From contig NZ_JAPIVQ010000001.1 in assembly GCF_026239675.1 (NCBI RefSeq), positions 558,001 through 622,000 on the forward strand: a DNA stretch of 64,000 nt. Reading direction: 5' to 3'. This document shows positions 8,089 through 17,183 of the stretch, piece after piece. The position numbers were made by a program, and so were the translations under genes. Under the pieces are notes generated by a model, which worked only from the letters and a program-made list of their open reading frames with translations, searched no databases and was not told where the DNA came from. This stretch comes from Pedobacter sp. PLR. Its GTDB lineage: Bacteria; Bacteroidota; Bacteroidia; Sphingobacteriales; Sphingobacteriaceae. How positions within the stretch are numbered: position 1 is the first letter of the stretch; each line of letters begins with the position of its first letter.

Positions 8089-8766
8089 TTATGCGTTTTT
8101 TTGGAATTTCAAGTATTCTGTACACAACTTATAGGCAGGGGCTACATCTTCTTCAATTTCAGGAAAACGTCCGGCTTCATCCCAAAAACGATTGTCTTTA
8201 GCATCATCATTCACCGTGGATACTTCTCCAACAATGCAATCGCCTTCTTCAGCCCAAAAAGAATGATATAACAGGGGTTCAAAGGTGATACTTTCTCCTA
8301 CCTGTAAACGAATGGTGTCACCTGGTATCACCTGCCTGCTGATGCCGTCCATTTGCACCCATATTTCATCCCGGGTAGGAGCTTCATTTTTATCTGAATG
8401 CCATAAGCGCATACAAAGAACCCCTCCACCCCTGTTGATAATGTCTTCCGTTTTATACCAGTGAAAATGTGCCGGCGTCACCTGCTCGTTGCGCACCAAC
8501 ATTATTTTTTCACAGTAGGTTTTCTTTCCACCTTTTAGATGACCATTTCTAATGGTAAAAAGGGTAAGGCCTTTGCTTTTAAAAGCTCCGGAACCAAAAT
8601 CGGTAAGGTCCCAGCCTAAGCCATTGTTGCGGATTTCATTACATTCTTCTCCTTTTGTGTCCCATTCCTGAGGAGACCATCTTGCCCATGGGGGAAGAAA
8701 AAAATGCTGACTTTCAAAAAATATTAAAGCGTCTTTTATGATTTGGTTGATTTCACTTCTTTTCAT
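8089..8766 (-). CDS. D-lyxose/D-mannose ketol-isomerase family protein
   Basis: 225 residues, full length for the D-lyxose isomerase (cupin-fold) family. Candidate metal ligands are His100 and His102 in PAHFHWYKTEDI, Glu107, and His168 in YHSFWAEEGD. The family motif GEVSTVNDDAKDNRF follows. No signal peptide, so cytoplasmic. The family converts D-lyxose to D-xylulose and, in characterised members, D-mannose to D-fructose. In this operon it would act after the aldolase. It cannot act at C2 of ManNAc, which carries an acetamido group, so its presence points to a product with a free 2-OH such as D-mannose. That is inference. Confidence 0.9.
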   Translation of the reverse strand: MKRSEINQIIKDALIFFESQHFFLPPWARWSPQEWDTKGEECNEIRNNGLGWDLTDFGSGAFKSKGLTLFTIRNGHLKGGKKTYCEKIMLVRNEQVTPAHFHWYKTEDIINRGGGVLCMRLWHSDKNEAPTRDEIWVQMDGISRQVIPGDTIRLQVGESITFEPLLYHSFWAEEGDCIVGEVSTVNDDAKDNRFWDEAGRFPEIEEDVAPAYKLCTEYLKFQKNA

Positions 8767-8781
8767 AACTTAATCTGGGTT

Positions 8782-10431
8782 TTATTTGGTTCTAAGGATT
8801 TCTTTAAGGGTAATTTGCTGAAAGGCCAGGTCTGCCTGACTGCTTTCATACACTACTCCTATGGTTTTCTGATCTATTGAAGTGATGCAGGAATAGCCAT
8901 TGCCATTATACGCATCCAGTAAGATCCAGTGCGATTCTGGCCAGGTATTTCCATCGTCAAAACTCACTTTAAGTGTCATCTGATTCCGGCTGGTGGTAGA
9001 ATTTGGATTTAGAAACAGTAGTAATTCCTTTTTCTTTCCATTTTCAACATAACTATGTTTATGTAGACTGGCCATACAAGCTGGTTCTATCAGGGTTTTT
9101 CTTGAAGTGGGATGTTCTACCCAACTTTGACCTAGATCTTTACTTATGGCAATGGCACGTCCGTTACCTACGGTTTTCCCCCTGTTACTCCGTTCACGCA
9201 TGTTTAACATGATAGATCCATCAGAAAGCTGAACAGCCATACATTCATTGGTATTGGTGTAAGCGGGATTACCTGTTGTCCAGGTTTCGCCACCATCCTT
9301 ACTCCAGGTGATGGTTGAAAACTGCAATCCTTTTTCGTCCCTTCCTTCAGTGGGAAATACCAATGTACCATCTGTCAAAGTGATGCCGTGTCCTGGTGCA
9401 GGTGCCAGTAACCACCAGGAATCTTTTTTTACCTGCCTGGTGATATTTTTAGGCGCTGACCATGTTAAACCGTCATCTGTACTTTTTACGATCAAAAACT
9501 GAGCAGATTGCTTCACATCGTAACCTGGTTGTGAACCAAAAGAACGCCATTGGTGATTCCATTGTGTACTATTCCCATTAAGACCTTCTACCCATTTCCC
9601 ATTATCAGGATCAAGGATACCATGCATCCACAAGCCTATCACAAAAATGTCCCCTGTCTTTTCATCAACCAGGATATTAGCATCAGAAACCCCATTGTAT
9701 TTTTGCGGTAATCCACCCCAGGTTTTCATATCCATAATTACCTGCTTCGGTTTCCAGGTGATTCCTCCATCTAAACTACGGTTGAGACAGATGTCCATAT
9801 CTCCCTGTAAATCCCTGTCACTCTCAATCCGACCATCATAAATCGCTAACAATGTCCCTTTTTTGGAAGTAGCAATTCCTGGGATTCTCGAAGTATTTAT
9901 CCCATCCTGCATGTGTTGCCTGAGTGCTGATCCCAACCTCTGAAAGGTAGATTCCTGCACTGGAATACTTAGTTTGCCAAAATTGGTTGATAGTGAAAGG
10001 ATATTTGCGCGAAAACGGTTACTCAGATTTGTATTGTTTTTATACCGGACAGACAACCAGACAATTGTGGTGTCTTTAGTCGCGAGATATTTTGGTGTAA
10101 AAGAGCATATGCTTTTAGGATTAAGCAATGTCGCGATTTGAACTGGCCCTGGCTTTTGTCCTGACCCGTCATCGAGCATTAAAGCCAAACTTTGAACAGC
10201 ACTAATATCTGTCGTACCCTGCAAAGAAACATCCAGCTGACTGAAAACAAATGTCTTTAAGACTTTGTCTTTTATCAGTGTAAACTTTACCACAGGGTTG
10301 CCCACTTTACCTGTCAGGACAGGTAAAGTGGGTTGTTCAACATTTACCTTTATCTGATTTTGCCGGGCATTTGAGTTTGTAGCTACACACACCACGGCAA
10401 TCGTAACTATATATCTTATTAATTTTATCAT
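8782..10431 (-). CDS. Exo-alpha-sialidase (GH33-type, BNR repeats)
   Basis: 549 residues with a signal peptide (ending near NSNARQ). Residues about 25-160 form the N-terminal beta-sandwich seen on Bacteroidota sialidases. The six-bladed propeller follows, with RIPGIATS (first triad Arg182) and five Asp-boxes: SLDGGITW, STDDGLTW, SKDGGETW, SKDLGQSW and SFDDGNTW. Other likely active-site residues are Arg412 or nearby (LNMRER), Arg482 (SRNQ) and Tyr513 (NGYSC). It releases terminal sialic acids from glycans in the periplasm or at the surface. It follows SusD by 5 bp. Neu5Ac versus KDN preference cannot be read from the sequence. Confidence 0.93.
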   Translation of the reverse strand: MIKLIRYIVTIAVVCVATNSNARQNQIKVNVEQPTLPVLTGKVGNPVVKFTLIKDKVLKTFVFSQLDVSLQGTTDISAVQSLALMLDDGSGQKPGPVQIATLLNPKSICSFTPKYLATKDTTIVWLSVRYKNNTNLSNRFRANILSLSTNFGKLSIPVQESTFQRLGSALRQHMQDGINTSRIPGIATSKKGTLLAIYDGRIESDRDLQGDMDICLNRSLDGGITWKPKQVIMDMKTWGGLPQKYNGVSDANILVDEKTGDIFVIGLWMHGILDPDNGKWVEGLNGNSTQWNHQWRSFGSQPGYDVKQSAQFLIVKSTDDGLTWSAPKNITRQVKKDSWWLLAPAPGHGITLTDGTLVFPTEGRDEKGLQFSTITWSKDGGETWTTGNPAYTNTNECMAVQLSDGSIMLNMRERSNRGKTVGNGRAIAISKDLGQSWVEHPTSRKTLIEPACMASLHKHSYVENGKKKELLLFLNPNSTTSRNQMTLKVSFDDGNTWPESHWILLDAYNGNGYSCITSIDQKTIGVVYESSQADLAFQQITLKEILRTK

Positions 10432-10436
10432 AATAA

Positions 10437-11900
10437 CTAGTTAAAACCTTCAGTTTGCTTAATATTTGGATTATTATTGATACTGGCTGAAGTAATTGGC
10501 CACAACAGGATATTGGTTTTTGCTTCCTTACCGATCAGTCCGGGAACCCGCTGAAATGCAACGCCAAAGCGTACAAATGCCCACCAACTCTTGCCTTCTG
10601 CCACAAACTCTTTCAATGTTTCGTTAATAATGGCATTATCAATAGCCGTTTTACTTAAACCAGCAGGATAAAAATCAGGCACACCATAGGCCCGCTCTGC
10701 AATTCTATTTAAAGGAATCATGGCCTCCTGAGGTTTATCCAACGCATTTAATATTTCTGCCCTCATCAGGTAAGCTTCGGATAGTCGGTAAATGATGATA
10801 TCAGAGGAAAAGAACCTGGTATTATTTACCCACTCACCTGACAATTTATTGATCCACCTATGCTTTTCAGTACCTTCCTGATAAATCATTACACTGGTTT
10901 TAGAACGCGTGTCACTGGCATTTGCGTAGATCAGGTTTTCATAAGCATCAGTTACACTAATGTATTGCTGTGCGCTTCCAATTTTAATCGGATTTTCTAT
11001 CAATGCTTTATTAATCACATATTGTGTCGGGATTAAATACAAGGATGGATATCCACCAGTAAATTCATCTCTAAGCAAATTAACGGAGAAAATAATTTCC
11101 GGCCCCGATTCATTAGCGACACCGAAAACAGAGCTGAACAAAGGGCTTAATGAATAACCACTATTAAATACTTCATCAATGGCTTTATTTGCGACTTCAA
11201 GTGCTGAGTTTCCACCATTGAGTCTTTTAGCTTTCCATAAGTAGTAATCAGCTTTAAGCATATTTACTGATCCTTTAGATGCCTTTTTCTTTTTATTAAC
11301 ACCTGGCGGCATTAGGTTTACGGCTTGATTCACATCCATTTCTACCTGAGCAAACACTTCTAACGCTGGTTTTCTGGAAGGCAACAGATCTTCTTGTTTA
11401 TCCGATTCAAAACCCGAAGTAACCACTGGTGCATCTCCCCATATTCGCGCAATCTGGAAATAGCACAAAGCCCTCACAAAGTAAGCATTGGCCAACACTT
11501 CATTTTTCCTGTCATCAGAACTGAAACTGATACCCGGAGTATATTTAAGTATCAGATTACAATTGTTGATGGTCGTATAGAGGAGCGTCCAGTCTGTACC
11601 TTCATTGTCTCTGAAAATGGTGTTGTTGAAAATGTTTACCTGTCCTACGTCCGCGATTTTCCCCGGACCATATAATCCGGAACGGTAATCTCCCCAATTT
11701 GCGTAGTTGGCACCTAAAGCCGCACGAAGCTGTACATATACCCCATTTACAGCTGCCTCTGCATCGCCCTGGGATTTCCACATAGAGTTGGAGGAGATCT
11801 CGCTCTCCTGTGTAATGTCTAATGCTTTCTTGCAGGCGGGTAAGCTACTAAGTAGGCATCCGCCGAAAAATAGAACGATGATGTAATGTCTTGTTTTCAT
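10437..11900 (-). CDS. SusD/RagB-family outer-membrane nutrient-binding lipoprotein
   Basis: 487 residues. The lipoprotein signal ends at LPAC (Cys23), followed by KKALDITQESEISSNSMWKS, typical of SusD starts (a loop, then a helix with W). TPR-like helices include ANAYFVRALCYFQIARIWGD, and the C-terminal portion has RLSEAYLMRAEILN and the usual W-rich end. It sits on the cell surface and caps the SusC partner immediately upstream (37 bp gap). Together they import the oligosaccharide or sialylated ligand handled by the sialidase gene downstream. Confidence 0.95.
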   Translation of the reverse strand: MKTRHYIIVLFFGGCLLSSLPACKKALDITQESEISSNSMWKSQGDAEAAVNGVYVQLRAALGANYANWGDYRSGLYGPGKIADVGQVNIFNNTIFRDNEGTDWTLLYTTINNCNLILKYTPGISFSSDDRKNEVLANAYFVRALCYFQIARIWGDAPVVTSGFESDKQEDLLPSRKPALEVFAQVEMDVNQAVNLMPPGVNKKKKASKGSVNMLKADYYLWKAKRLNGGNSALEVANKAIDEVFNSGYSLSPLFSSVFGVANESGPEIIFSVNLLRDEFTGGYPSLYLIPTQYVINKALIENPIKIGSAQQYISVTDAYENLIYANASDTRSKTSVMIYQEGTEKHRWINKLSGEWVNNTRFFSSDIIIYRLSEAYLMRAEILNALDKPQEAMIPLNRIAERAYGVPDFYPAGLSKTAIDNAIINETLKEFVAEGKSWWAFVRFGVAFQRVPGLIGKEAKTNILLWPITSASINNNPNIKQTEGFN

Positions 11901-11937
11901 TTTAGTTTCTTAAATGATAAATATTATTACCAACTAT

Positions 11938-14900
11938 TTAAAAAGTCACTTTTCCTCCAAAAGAAATTCTTCTGATTGGTGGGTAGGTATTAAAATTAGT
12001 AGCATATGGACTTGCACTCCCCAGTTCAGGAGAAATTCCTTTCACAGCAGTAAAGTAATGTAAATTGCTACCTCCTACTAAAAGACTAAGAGCCTGAACA
12101 CCAATCTTTTTCACAAAACTTTCAGGAAACTTATATTGAAGACTCAATTCGCGTATGGCCAGATAGTCTGCTTTATAATTAAAAATATTGGAAGCTGTCC
12201 GGAAATTTTTATTTCCTTCATCAGAATCATTAGCAGTATATCGCGCATATATAGTCTGGTCTCCTGGTTGCTTCCAGGCTTGTTTTACCTCATTAACCAA
12301 TTGAAAATTATTAGCAAATATTCCAGTAAAATATCGCGACATCACGTTGTCATTAATGGAATGTCCCAATGCCCAGTCAACAAAAATATTGAGGCTGAAA
12401 TTTTTATAAGAAAACGAATTGTTTAGCCCCCCCGTAATGGTAGGCATGGTTGACCCTAATTTGAATATGTCCTGACCGTTTATTCTTCCATCGCCGTTTC
12501 TATCTTTCCATTCATAATCTCCTACTTCTTTCCGGCCTGCAATTGTTAATCCGTCAGAAAAGCGATAACCTCTCGCTTGTTCATCAAAACGTGCATTATC
12601 TGCGGCTTCCCGGGTTTCAAGTATGCCATCAGTCACAAATCCATAGTATTCATATAACGATTCACCCTCCGCAATTCCTCCGATCTGATAAGTAGAGCCA
12701 TCAGGCATTTTTATGGTAGTACCTCCTATGCGGTTTTTGTCATTTCCATTTACAGGGAGTTTAAGCACCTTATTTTTCACAAAACTCCAGGTCAAACGGG
12801 AATCCCATGAAAAATTATCATTACGTATATTAGAAGTATTAATTTCGAATTCGAACCCTTCAAATTTCACTTTACCAACATTGGTGAGCACAGAACTAAA
12901 GCCAGAAGTATTTGGCAATACCTTGTTGAATAAAAGATTATTGGTGATTTTATTAAAATAGTCGGCTGCAATTTTTATGCGGTTATTAAATAAACCAACA
13001 TCTAGCCCTACATCCAGCTGTGTAGACGTTTCCCAGGTGAGGTTTCTATTGGGCATAGCCGATGGTATAATCGCTGCGCCCCCATCGTACTTACTGTTCA
13101 CCGCAAATTTCCCTCCTGCATCATACAGGCCAATCGTATTGTTTCCTGTTTGTCCGTAGCTGGTTCTTATTTTTAATTCTGAAATTTGTTTGGAATTTTT
13201 CAGGAATTGTTCTTCACTTAACACCCATCCGGCAGATACACCTGGAAAAAATCCCCATTGGTTACCTGCGGCAAAGCGTGATGAACCATCTTCACGGAAA
13301 GTGAACATAAACAAGTATTTTTTGCTATAATCGTACATGAACCGACCGAAAAAACCTGTTAACGCTTCTTTTTCCCAAAAACTTGTTGCTTCTGTTTTTG
13401 TGGGCCCGGCATTTAAACTTGGAATTTTGTCGGAACTGGCACCAGATGATGCGGCACCAACATACTTATAATAATAGTCCTGATAAGAATAGCCAGCCAT
13501 AGCCGATAAACTATGAGTGGACTGGAATGTTTTATTATAAGAAAGGAAGCCCTCTAAACGCTTTCTTTGTATGTCTGAAAGATTAGTAGATGCTGTTCTT
13601 GAACCGTTAAATATATTGGCTTTCTCAAAATAATCAGCCTGATAGGTATTTGTAAATAAGGACGCTTGTACATTGGCTTTTAAACCTTCTGTAATGGTAT
13701 AATCTAAAGCTCCATTAAGTGTCAGCAAATTTCTTTTCTGATTATCATCGTTGTAATAGTCATAAAACACGGGATTGGGAGAACTCACATTATATCCTGG
13801 TGTTGGTGTTCCATCGGCAAAATAAATCTTTTGTGTTGCCGGAGTTGCGAGTCCCCTGGTGATGACCTGGTACTGACTTCTGAATTCCTTCATTAATGCC
13901 TGAGAAAAATCAATACCGGAGGTGAACTTCAACTTTTTACTGAGCTCAACACTGGTATTCGCATGTGCACTAAAACGCTTAAAACCAGTAGATATAGCCA
14001 CACCACCATCATCCAGATACCCCAAACTTGCATTGTATTGAATCTTTTCCGAACTGCCGTCTATTCCGAGGTAATAATTCTGCCAGTAGGCTTGTTGATA
14101 AATTTGGTCTACGTAAGAATTATCTTGAAAAATGAGTGTTTTGGAAGGATCCAGTGGATCTGCCATCGATTTATATCCGGCAGGAACCGTTTCTCCCGGA
14201 TTCAGATACCTGGAACTGTAAATAGAAGACTCATTGTTGCCTGAGCTGGCAGAATAGCCTGAAGCAAAATTTGTGGCAGCAGCCTTACTTACAGCCACTG
14301 CGGGACGCACGGTATTGATATAATCTGCTGCATTCATATAATCATACGTCCGTTCGGTATTCTGAATCGCATTGGTAGCTTCGAAAGTTATTCTCGGCTC
14401 CTTTCCTTTACTTCCTTTTCTAGTGGTAATAAGTACTACTCCATTGGATGCCCTGGCACCGTAAATAGCTGAGGATGTTGCATCTTTTAAAACTTCTACC
14501 GATTCAATATCATTCGGATTTATCCCCCCTAATCCTCTTTCTACACCATCTACAAGTACTAATGGTTCATTGCTGTTGTTAATAGAAGAACCACCCCGAA
14601 TACGGATAACCGGATCTGAACCAGGGCTATTGTTACTGGTATAAAAATGGGCCCCGGCAACTTTCCCTTTAAGTCCGTCTCCAACAGAAGTAATGGGAAT
14701 GTCTTTCAGGACATCTCCACTTACTTTACTAATAGCCGATGTAACTGTTTTTTTTGATTGTGTTCCATAACCAATCACCACCACTTCGTCCAAACCTTTG
14801 GAAGCAGGCTTTAATACGATCTTCAAAGGGACATTGTTCTTCACCACCACCTCTTCCGTTTGGTAGCTGATGTAGGAAAATACCAGTATAGCGCCTTCTG

Positions 14901-15099
14901 GCGCTTGAATTCTGAATTTTCCTTGTGTATCGGTTATCGTTGCATTTTTGGTCCCCTTCAGCACAACCGAAACGCCTATTAAGCTTTCGCCTGTTTCGTC
15001 AAGAACACTACCTGAAACGCCTATATTTTGTGCAAATAAAGGTGGCGAAACAAGAAATAGATAAAAAATAGCGCATAATGTTCTAATTTTTTTTTTCAT
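11938..15099 (-). CDS. SusC/RagA-family TonB-dependent outer-membrane transporter
   Basis: 1053 residues. A signal peptide is followed by a carboxypeptidase-like regulatory domain (SGSVLDETGESLIGVSVVL), the plug with the SusC signature (DEVVVIGYGTQSKKTVTSAI, later RIRGGSSINNSNEPLVLVDG and NPNDIESVEVLKDATSSAIYG), and a 22-strand barrel ending KVTF. There is no STN domain, so no FecR-type signalling is expected; control is probably by the GntR repressor. It is 168 bp downstream of the aldolase gene with a hairpin in the gap, so it may have its own promoter or be attenuated. Confidence 0.96.
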   Translation of the reverse strand: MKKKIRTLCAIFYLFLVSPPLFAQNIGVSGSVLDETGESLIGVSVVLKGTKNATITDTQGKFRIQAPEGAILVFSYISYQTEEVVVKNNVPLKIVLKPASKGLDEVVVIGYGTQSKKTVTSAISKVSGDVLKDIPITSVGDGLKGKVAGAHFYTSNNSPGSDPVIRIRGGSSINNSNEPLVLVDGVERGLGGINPNDIESVEVLKDATSSAIYGARASNGVVLITTRKGSKGKEPRITFEATNAIQNTERTYDYMNAADYINTVRPAVAVSKAAATNFASGYSASSGNNESSIYSSRYLNPGETVPAGYKSMADPLDPSKTLIFQDNSYVDQIYQQAYWQNYYLGIDGSSEKIQYNASLGYLDDGGVAISTGFKRFSAHANTSVELSKKLKFTSGIDFSQALMKEFRSQYQVITRGLATPATQKIYFADGTPTPGYNVSSPNPVFYDYYNDDNQKRNLLTLNGALDYTITEGLKANVQASLFTNTYQADYFEKANIFNGSRTASTNLSDIQRKRLEGFLSYNKTFQSTHSLSAMAGYSYQDYYYKYVGAASSGASSDKIPSLNAGPTKTEATSFWEKEALTGFFGRFMYDYSKKYLFMFTFREDGSSRFAAGNQWGFFPGVSAGWVLSEEQFLKNSKQISELKIRTSYGQTGNNTIGLYDAGGKFAVNSKYDGGAAIIPSAMPNRNLTWETSTQLDVGLDVGLFNNRIKIAADYFNKITNNLLFNKVLPNTSGFSSVLTNVGKVKFEGFEFEINTSNIRNDNFSWDSRLTWSFVKNKVLKLPVNGNDKNRIGGTTIKMPDGSTYQIGGIAEGESLYEYYGFVTDGILETREAADNARFDEQARGYRFSDGLTIAGRKEVGDYEWKDRNGDGRINGQDIFKLGSTMPTITGGLNNSFSYKNFSLNIFVDWALGHSINDNVMSRYFTGIFANNFQLVNEVKQAWKQPGDQTIYARYTANDSDEGNKNFRTASNIFNYKADYLAIRELSLQYKFPESFVKKIGVQALSLLVGGSNLHYFTAVKGISPELGSASPYATNFNTYPPIRRISFGGKVTF

Positions 15100-15142
15100 C
15101 TTTGTAAAAGTTAATTGTAATTTAACATTCGATTAAATTTGG

Positions 15143-15172
15143 GAGGTTATAAGAGTCGAAAATTATAACCTC
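15143..15172 (-). promoter_or_regulatory. 10-bp perfect inverted repeat between aldolase and susC-like genes
   Basis: GAGGTTATAA (15143-15152) and its exact complement TTATAACCTC (15163-15172) flank a 10-nt spacer. It lies 43 bp before the susC-like start. No T-run follows on the minus strand, so a simple terminator is unlikely. It could be an operator, an mRNA-stability hairpin or a processing site that raises susC expression over the upstream genes. Confidence 0.5.
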
Positions 15173-15267
15173 TCTTTATGTATTGCATGAACAACGTTTG
15201 CGGATTATTTAAATCCAAACCAGATTTAGATTATGTCATCATGAGCCCTCCTCTATTATTGATTTAA

Positions 15268-16191
15268 TTAAAGTTGATTCACCAGGTTAAAAAAACCGAT
15301 TTTTTCTAAATCAACTTTTAGCTCTTTATACTCATTTTTAGTAAATTCAGCTATTGGTGAGCGGCAAGGGCCACAGTTAAGTCCTAACAAATTCATGATT
15401 GCTTTACCTCCACGTACCCCACCTCCGTGTTTGATAACTACACTAATTACATCGACCGAAACATTTTGCAGTATTCTGGCTTTTTCAAGATTGCCTTCTT
15501 TTACCAAATCCATGATTTCGTTATACAGTGCAGGAATATAATTATAAGTACTGCCTACTGCTGCTGTTGCACCAATGGCCAGACCTGTTAATAAAATTTC
15601 GTCAAAGCCATGCAGCACTTCAAATTCTCCATCATTCAAGTTGATACATTGCTGCATCTCCATAAGGTTGTTGTGGGTATACTTTACACCTTTTAGATTA
15701 GGAATACGTGCCTTTCCTTGTTGTAAAAATTCATTTACAGGCAAAAAAACTCCTGTAATGGATGGCATATTGTAGTAATAGAAGGGTAATGAAGCTGCTG
15801 CTGCTGCGATAGGTTCAAAAAAATCAACCAGATCTTTTACCTTCTCCGGTTTAAAGAAACCCGGGGCCATCAAAGAAATTGCATCTGCGCCTATCTCTTG
15901 AGCATGAGCTGCCAGTTCAATTGACTGTGGCTGACTAGTGCCACCTACATGAACTATCACTTTAAAACGCTTATTAGCCTGCGCTACCCAAGCTCCGGCG
16001 ATGCTTTTTCGTTCATCTGTGGTGAGTGACATAGACTCGCCTGTTGTACCACAGATAAAAACTCCAGAAACCTCATTTTTATCAATTAATTCTGCGTAGG
16101 TTTCAATAACGGAAAGATTCACCTTTCCGGCTTCGTCCATTGGTGTGAAAGGGGCTGCAATCAACCCTTTTAAAAATCGTTGTTGTGTCAT
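15268..16191 (-). CDS. DapA/NanA-family aldolase, N-acetylneuraminate lyase-like
   Basis: 307 residues, a TIM-barrel class I aldolase of the dihydrodipicolinate synthase/N-acetylneuraminate lyase family. Visible features are the GTTGES loop (48-53) that binds the keto-acid carboxylate, Tyr140 in YYYNMPS, and Schiff-base Lys170 in LKGVKYTHNN. The spacing fits neuraminate lyase. The expected reaction splits a sialic acid into pyruvate plus a mannose derivative (ManNAc from Neu5Ac, mannose from KDN). It starts 27 bp after the GntR gene and is the first enzyme gene of the operon. Other keto-acid aldolases of the family remain possible. Confidence 0.88.
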   Translation of the reverse strand: MTQQRFLKGLIAAPFTPMDEAGKVNLSVIETYAELIDKNEVSGVFICGTTGESMSLTTDERKSIAGAWVAQANKRFKVIVHVGGTSQPQSIELAAHAQEIGADAISLMAPGFFKPEKVKDLVDFFEPIAAAAASLPFYYYNMPSITGVFLPVNEFLQQGKARIPNLKGVKYTHNNLMEMQQCINLNDGEFEVLHGFDEILLTGLAIGATAAVGSTYNYIPALYNEIMDLVKEGNLEKARILQNVSVDVISVVIKHGGGVRGGKAIMNLLGLNCGPCRSPIAEFTKNEYKELKVDLEKIGFFNLVNQL

Positions 16192-16218
16192 GCTTCTAAG
16201 TATATAATTTGATTGAGA

Positions 16219-16947
16219 TTATTTTTTTGACAGTTTCCTTTTCTCATTTAAAAAGATACTATAAATGAGAAAATGACAATCCAGTTTATCTCGATATGCA
16301 TTTACATCACCTGTTTTTATGCATTCCAATAAGTCAGCGTGGGTAACAATCCTATTTTCTTTTTCCAATTCTATATTGATTGGTTTAAAGTTCTCTTCGA
16401 ACTTGTCTTTCACAAATGTGATAATTGGATTGATAATTTTTTGAAACTGAATAATTGTTTGGTTGCCAGTAATTTCATATAATTTGGAGTGAAAGGCGTA
16501 CTCACTAGCCAGGGCATATTCATTATGTTCCAGAATGATTCCTTTTTCAACAATGACCTCTAGTTCTTCTATATCTTTCTTAGTAATTTTTCTAAAAATA
16601 TCACTTGAGATTCCGAGTTCTAATGCGACCCTGAATTCCAAAACATCTAAAAGGGAAAGCTCACTTAACAATAAGGGATCTGCAACTCTAAGCATACCAC
16701 CAAGAATAGAAGGCTCTTTCAGCACCATTCCTCTTTGTGTGCGGGTTTCAATTAAGCCTAACATTCTTAACCTACTTAGTGCTTCTCTTAAAACTCCTCT
16801 AGCCACTCCTAAAGCTTTTGCTAATGTTTGCTCATTAGGCATAGATGATCCAGGATTTAAGTCCTCCGTTTTAATGTACTCAAGTAATTTAGCTTCTACC
16901 TGATCAACCAGCGTAACTGGCTGATTATTAATTTTTAGGTCTTTCAT
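16219..16947 (-). CDS. FadR-subfamily GntR transcriptional regulator
   Basis: 242 residues. The winged helix at 10-75 includes MPNEQTLAKALGVARGVLREALSRL, and the FCD effector domain (about 95-225) has putative metal-binding His residues in AFHSKLYEITGN, THADLLECI and DCHFLI. FCD regulators usually bind a small acid and leave DNA when bound. The gene heads the sialidase operon. A perfect dyad matching the FadR-type consensus TNGTNNNACNA lies 15 bp upstream, overlapping a -7-like box, so autorepression and control of the downstream operon are likely. Confidence 0.93.
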   Translation of the reverse strand: MKDLKINNQPVTLVDQVEAKLLEYIKTEDLNPGSSMPNEQTLAKALGVARGVLREALSRLRMLGLIETRTQRGMVLKEPSILGGMLRVADPLLLSELSLLDVLEFRVALELGISSDIFRKITKKDIEELEVIVEKGIILEHNEYALASEYAFHSKLYEITGNQTIIQFQKIINPIITFVKDKFEENFKPINIELEKENRIVTHADLLECIKTGDVNAYRDKLDCHFLIYSIFLNEKRKLSKK

Positions 16948-16962
16948 ATATTTGGTTATTCC

Positions 16963-16981
16963 TATTTGTAGGACAAATATA
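16963..16981 (-). promoter_or_regulatory. FadR-type operator overlapping a Bacteroidota -7 element
   Basis: TATTTGT-AGG-ACAAATA (16963-16979) is a perfect 7-bp dyad with a 3-bp spacer. Its core TTGTAGGACAA fits the TNGTNNNACNA consensus known for FadR-subfamily regulators. On the minus strand the overlapping octamer TATATTTG (16981 down to 16974) matches the -7 box TANNTTTG. No good -33 TTTG was found. A repressor bound here would block RNA polymerase. Confidence 0.7.
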
Positions 16982-17124
16982 ATAATTAGAAGTTTTTATC
17001 CTAATCTTTTTTAAAATGCCTGAATTTTTTTCCAAAAAAAATATCATAACTGAGCAGCTCTCTTTAGGCTATTGGGTACGAATGGACTCCATTTATCCTC
17101 AGCTGAAATGGTCAGCAGAAACAA

Positions 17125-17160
17125 AAAAAAGCCTGAAATCTTACGATTCAAGGCTTTTTT
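17125..17160 (-). terminator. Bidirectional-looking terminator after the methyltransferase gene
   Basis: A 10-bp stem (17125-17134 and 17151-17160) is flanked by A-run and T-run on opposite sides, so it can work in both directions. On the minus strand it follows the methyltransferase stop by 23 bp. Its sequence is nearly the same as the terminator at 58564-58600. Confidence 0.75.
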
Positions 17161-17183
17161 GTTTTTGTGAATGCTTAACTCCT

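Noticed and set aside
5164..16947. Standard Neu5Ac (NanA-NanE-NanK) operon
   Set aside because: The lyase, sialidase and anomerase fit, but no epimerase or kinase is encoded and the isomerase does not fit ManNAc. I kept it as the alternative to the KDN reading, not as the main call.
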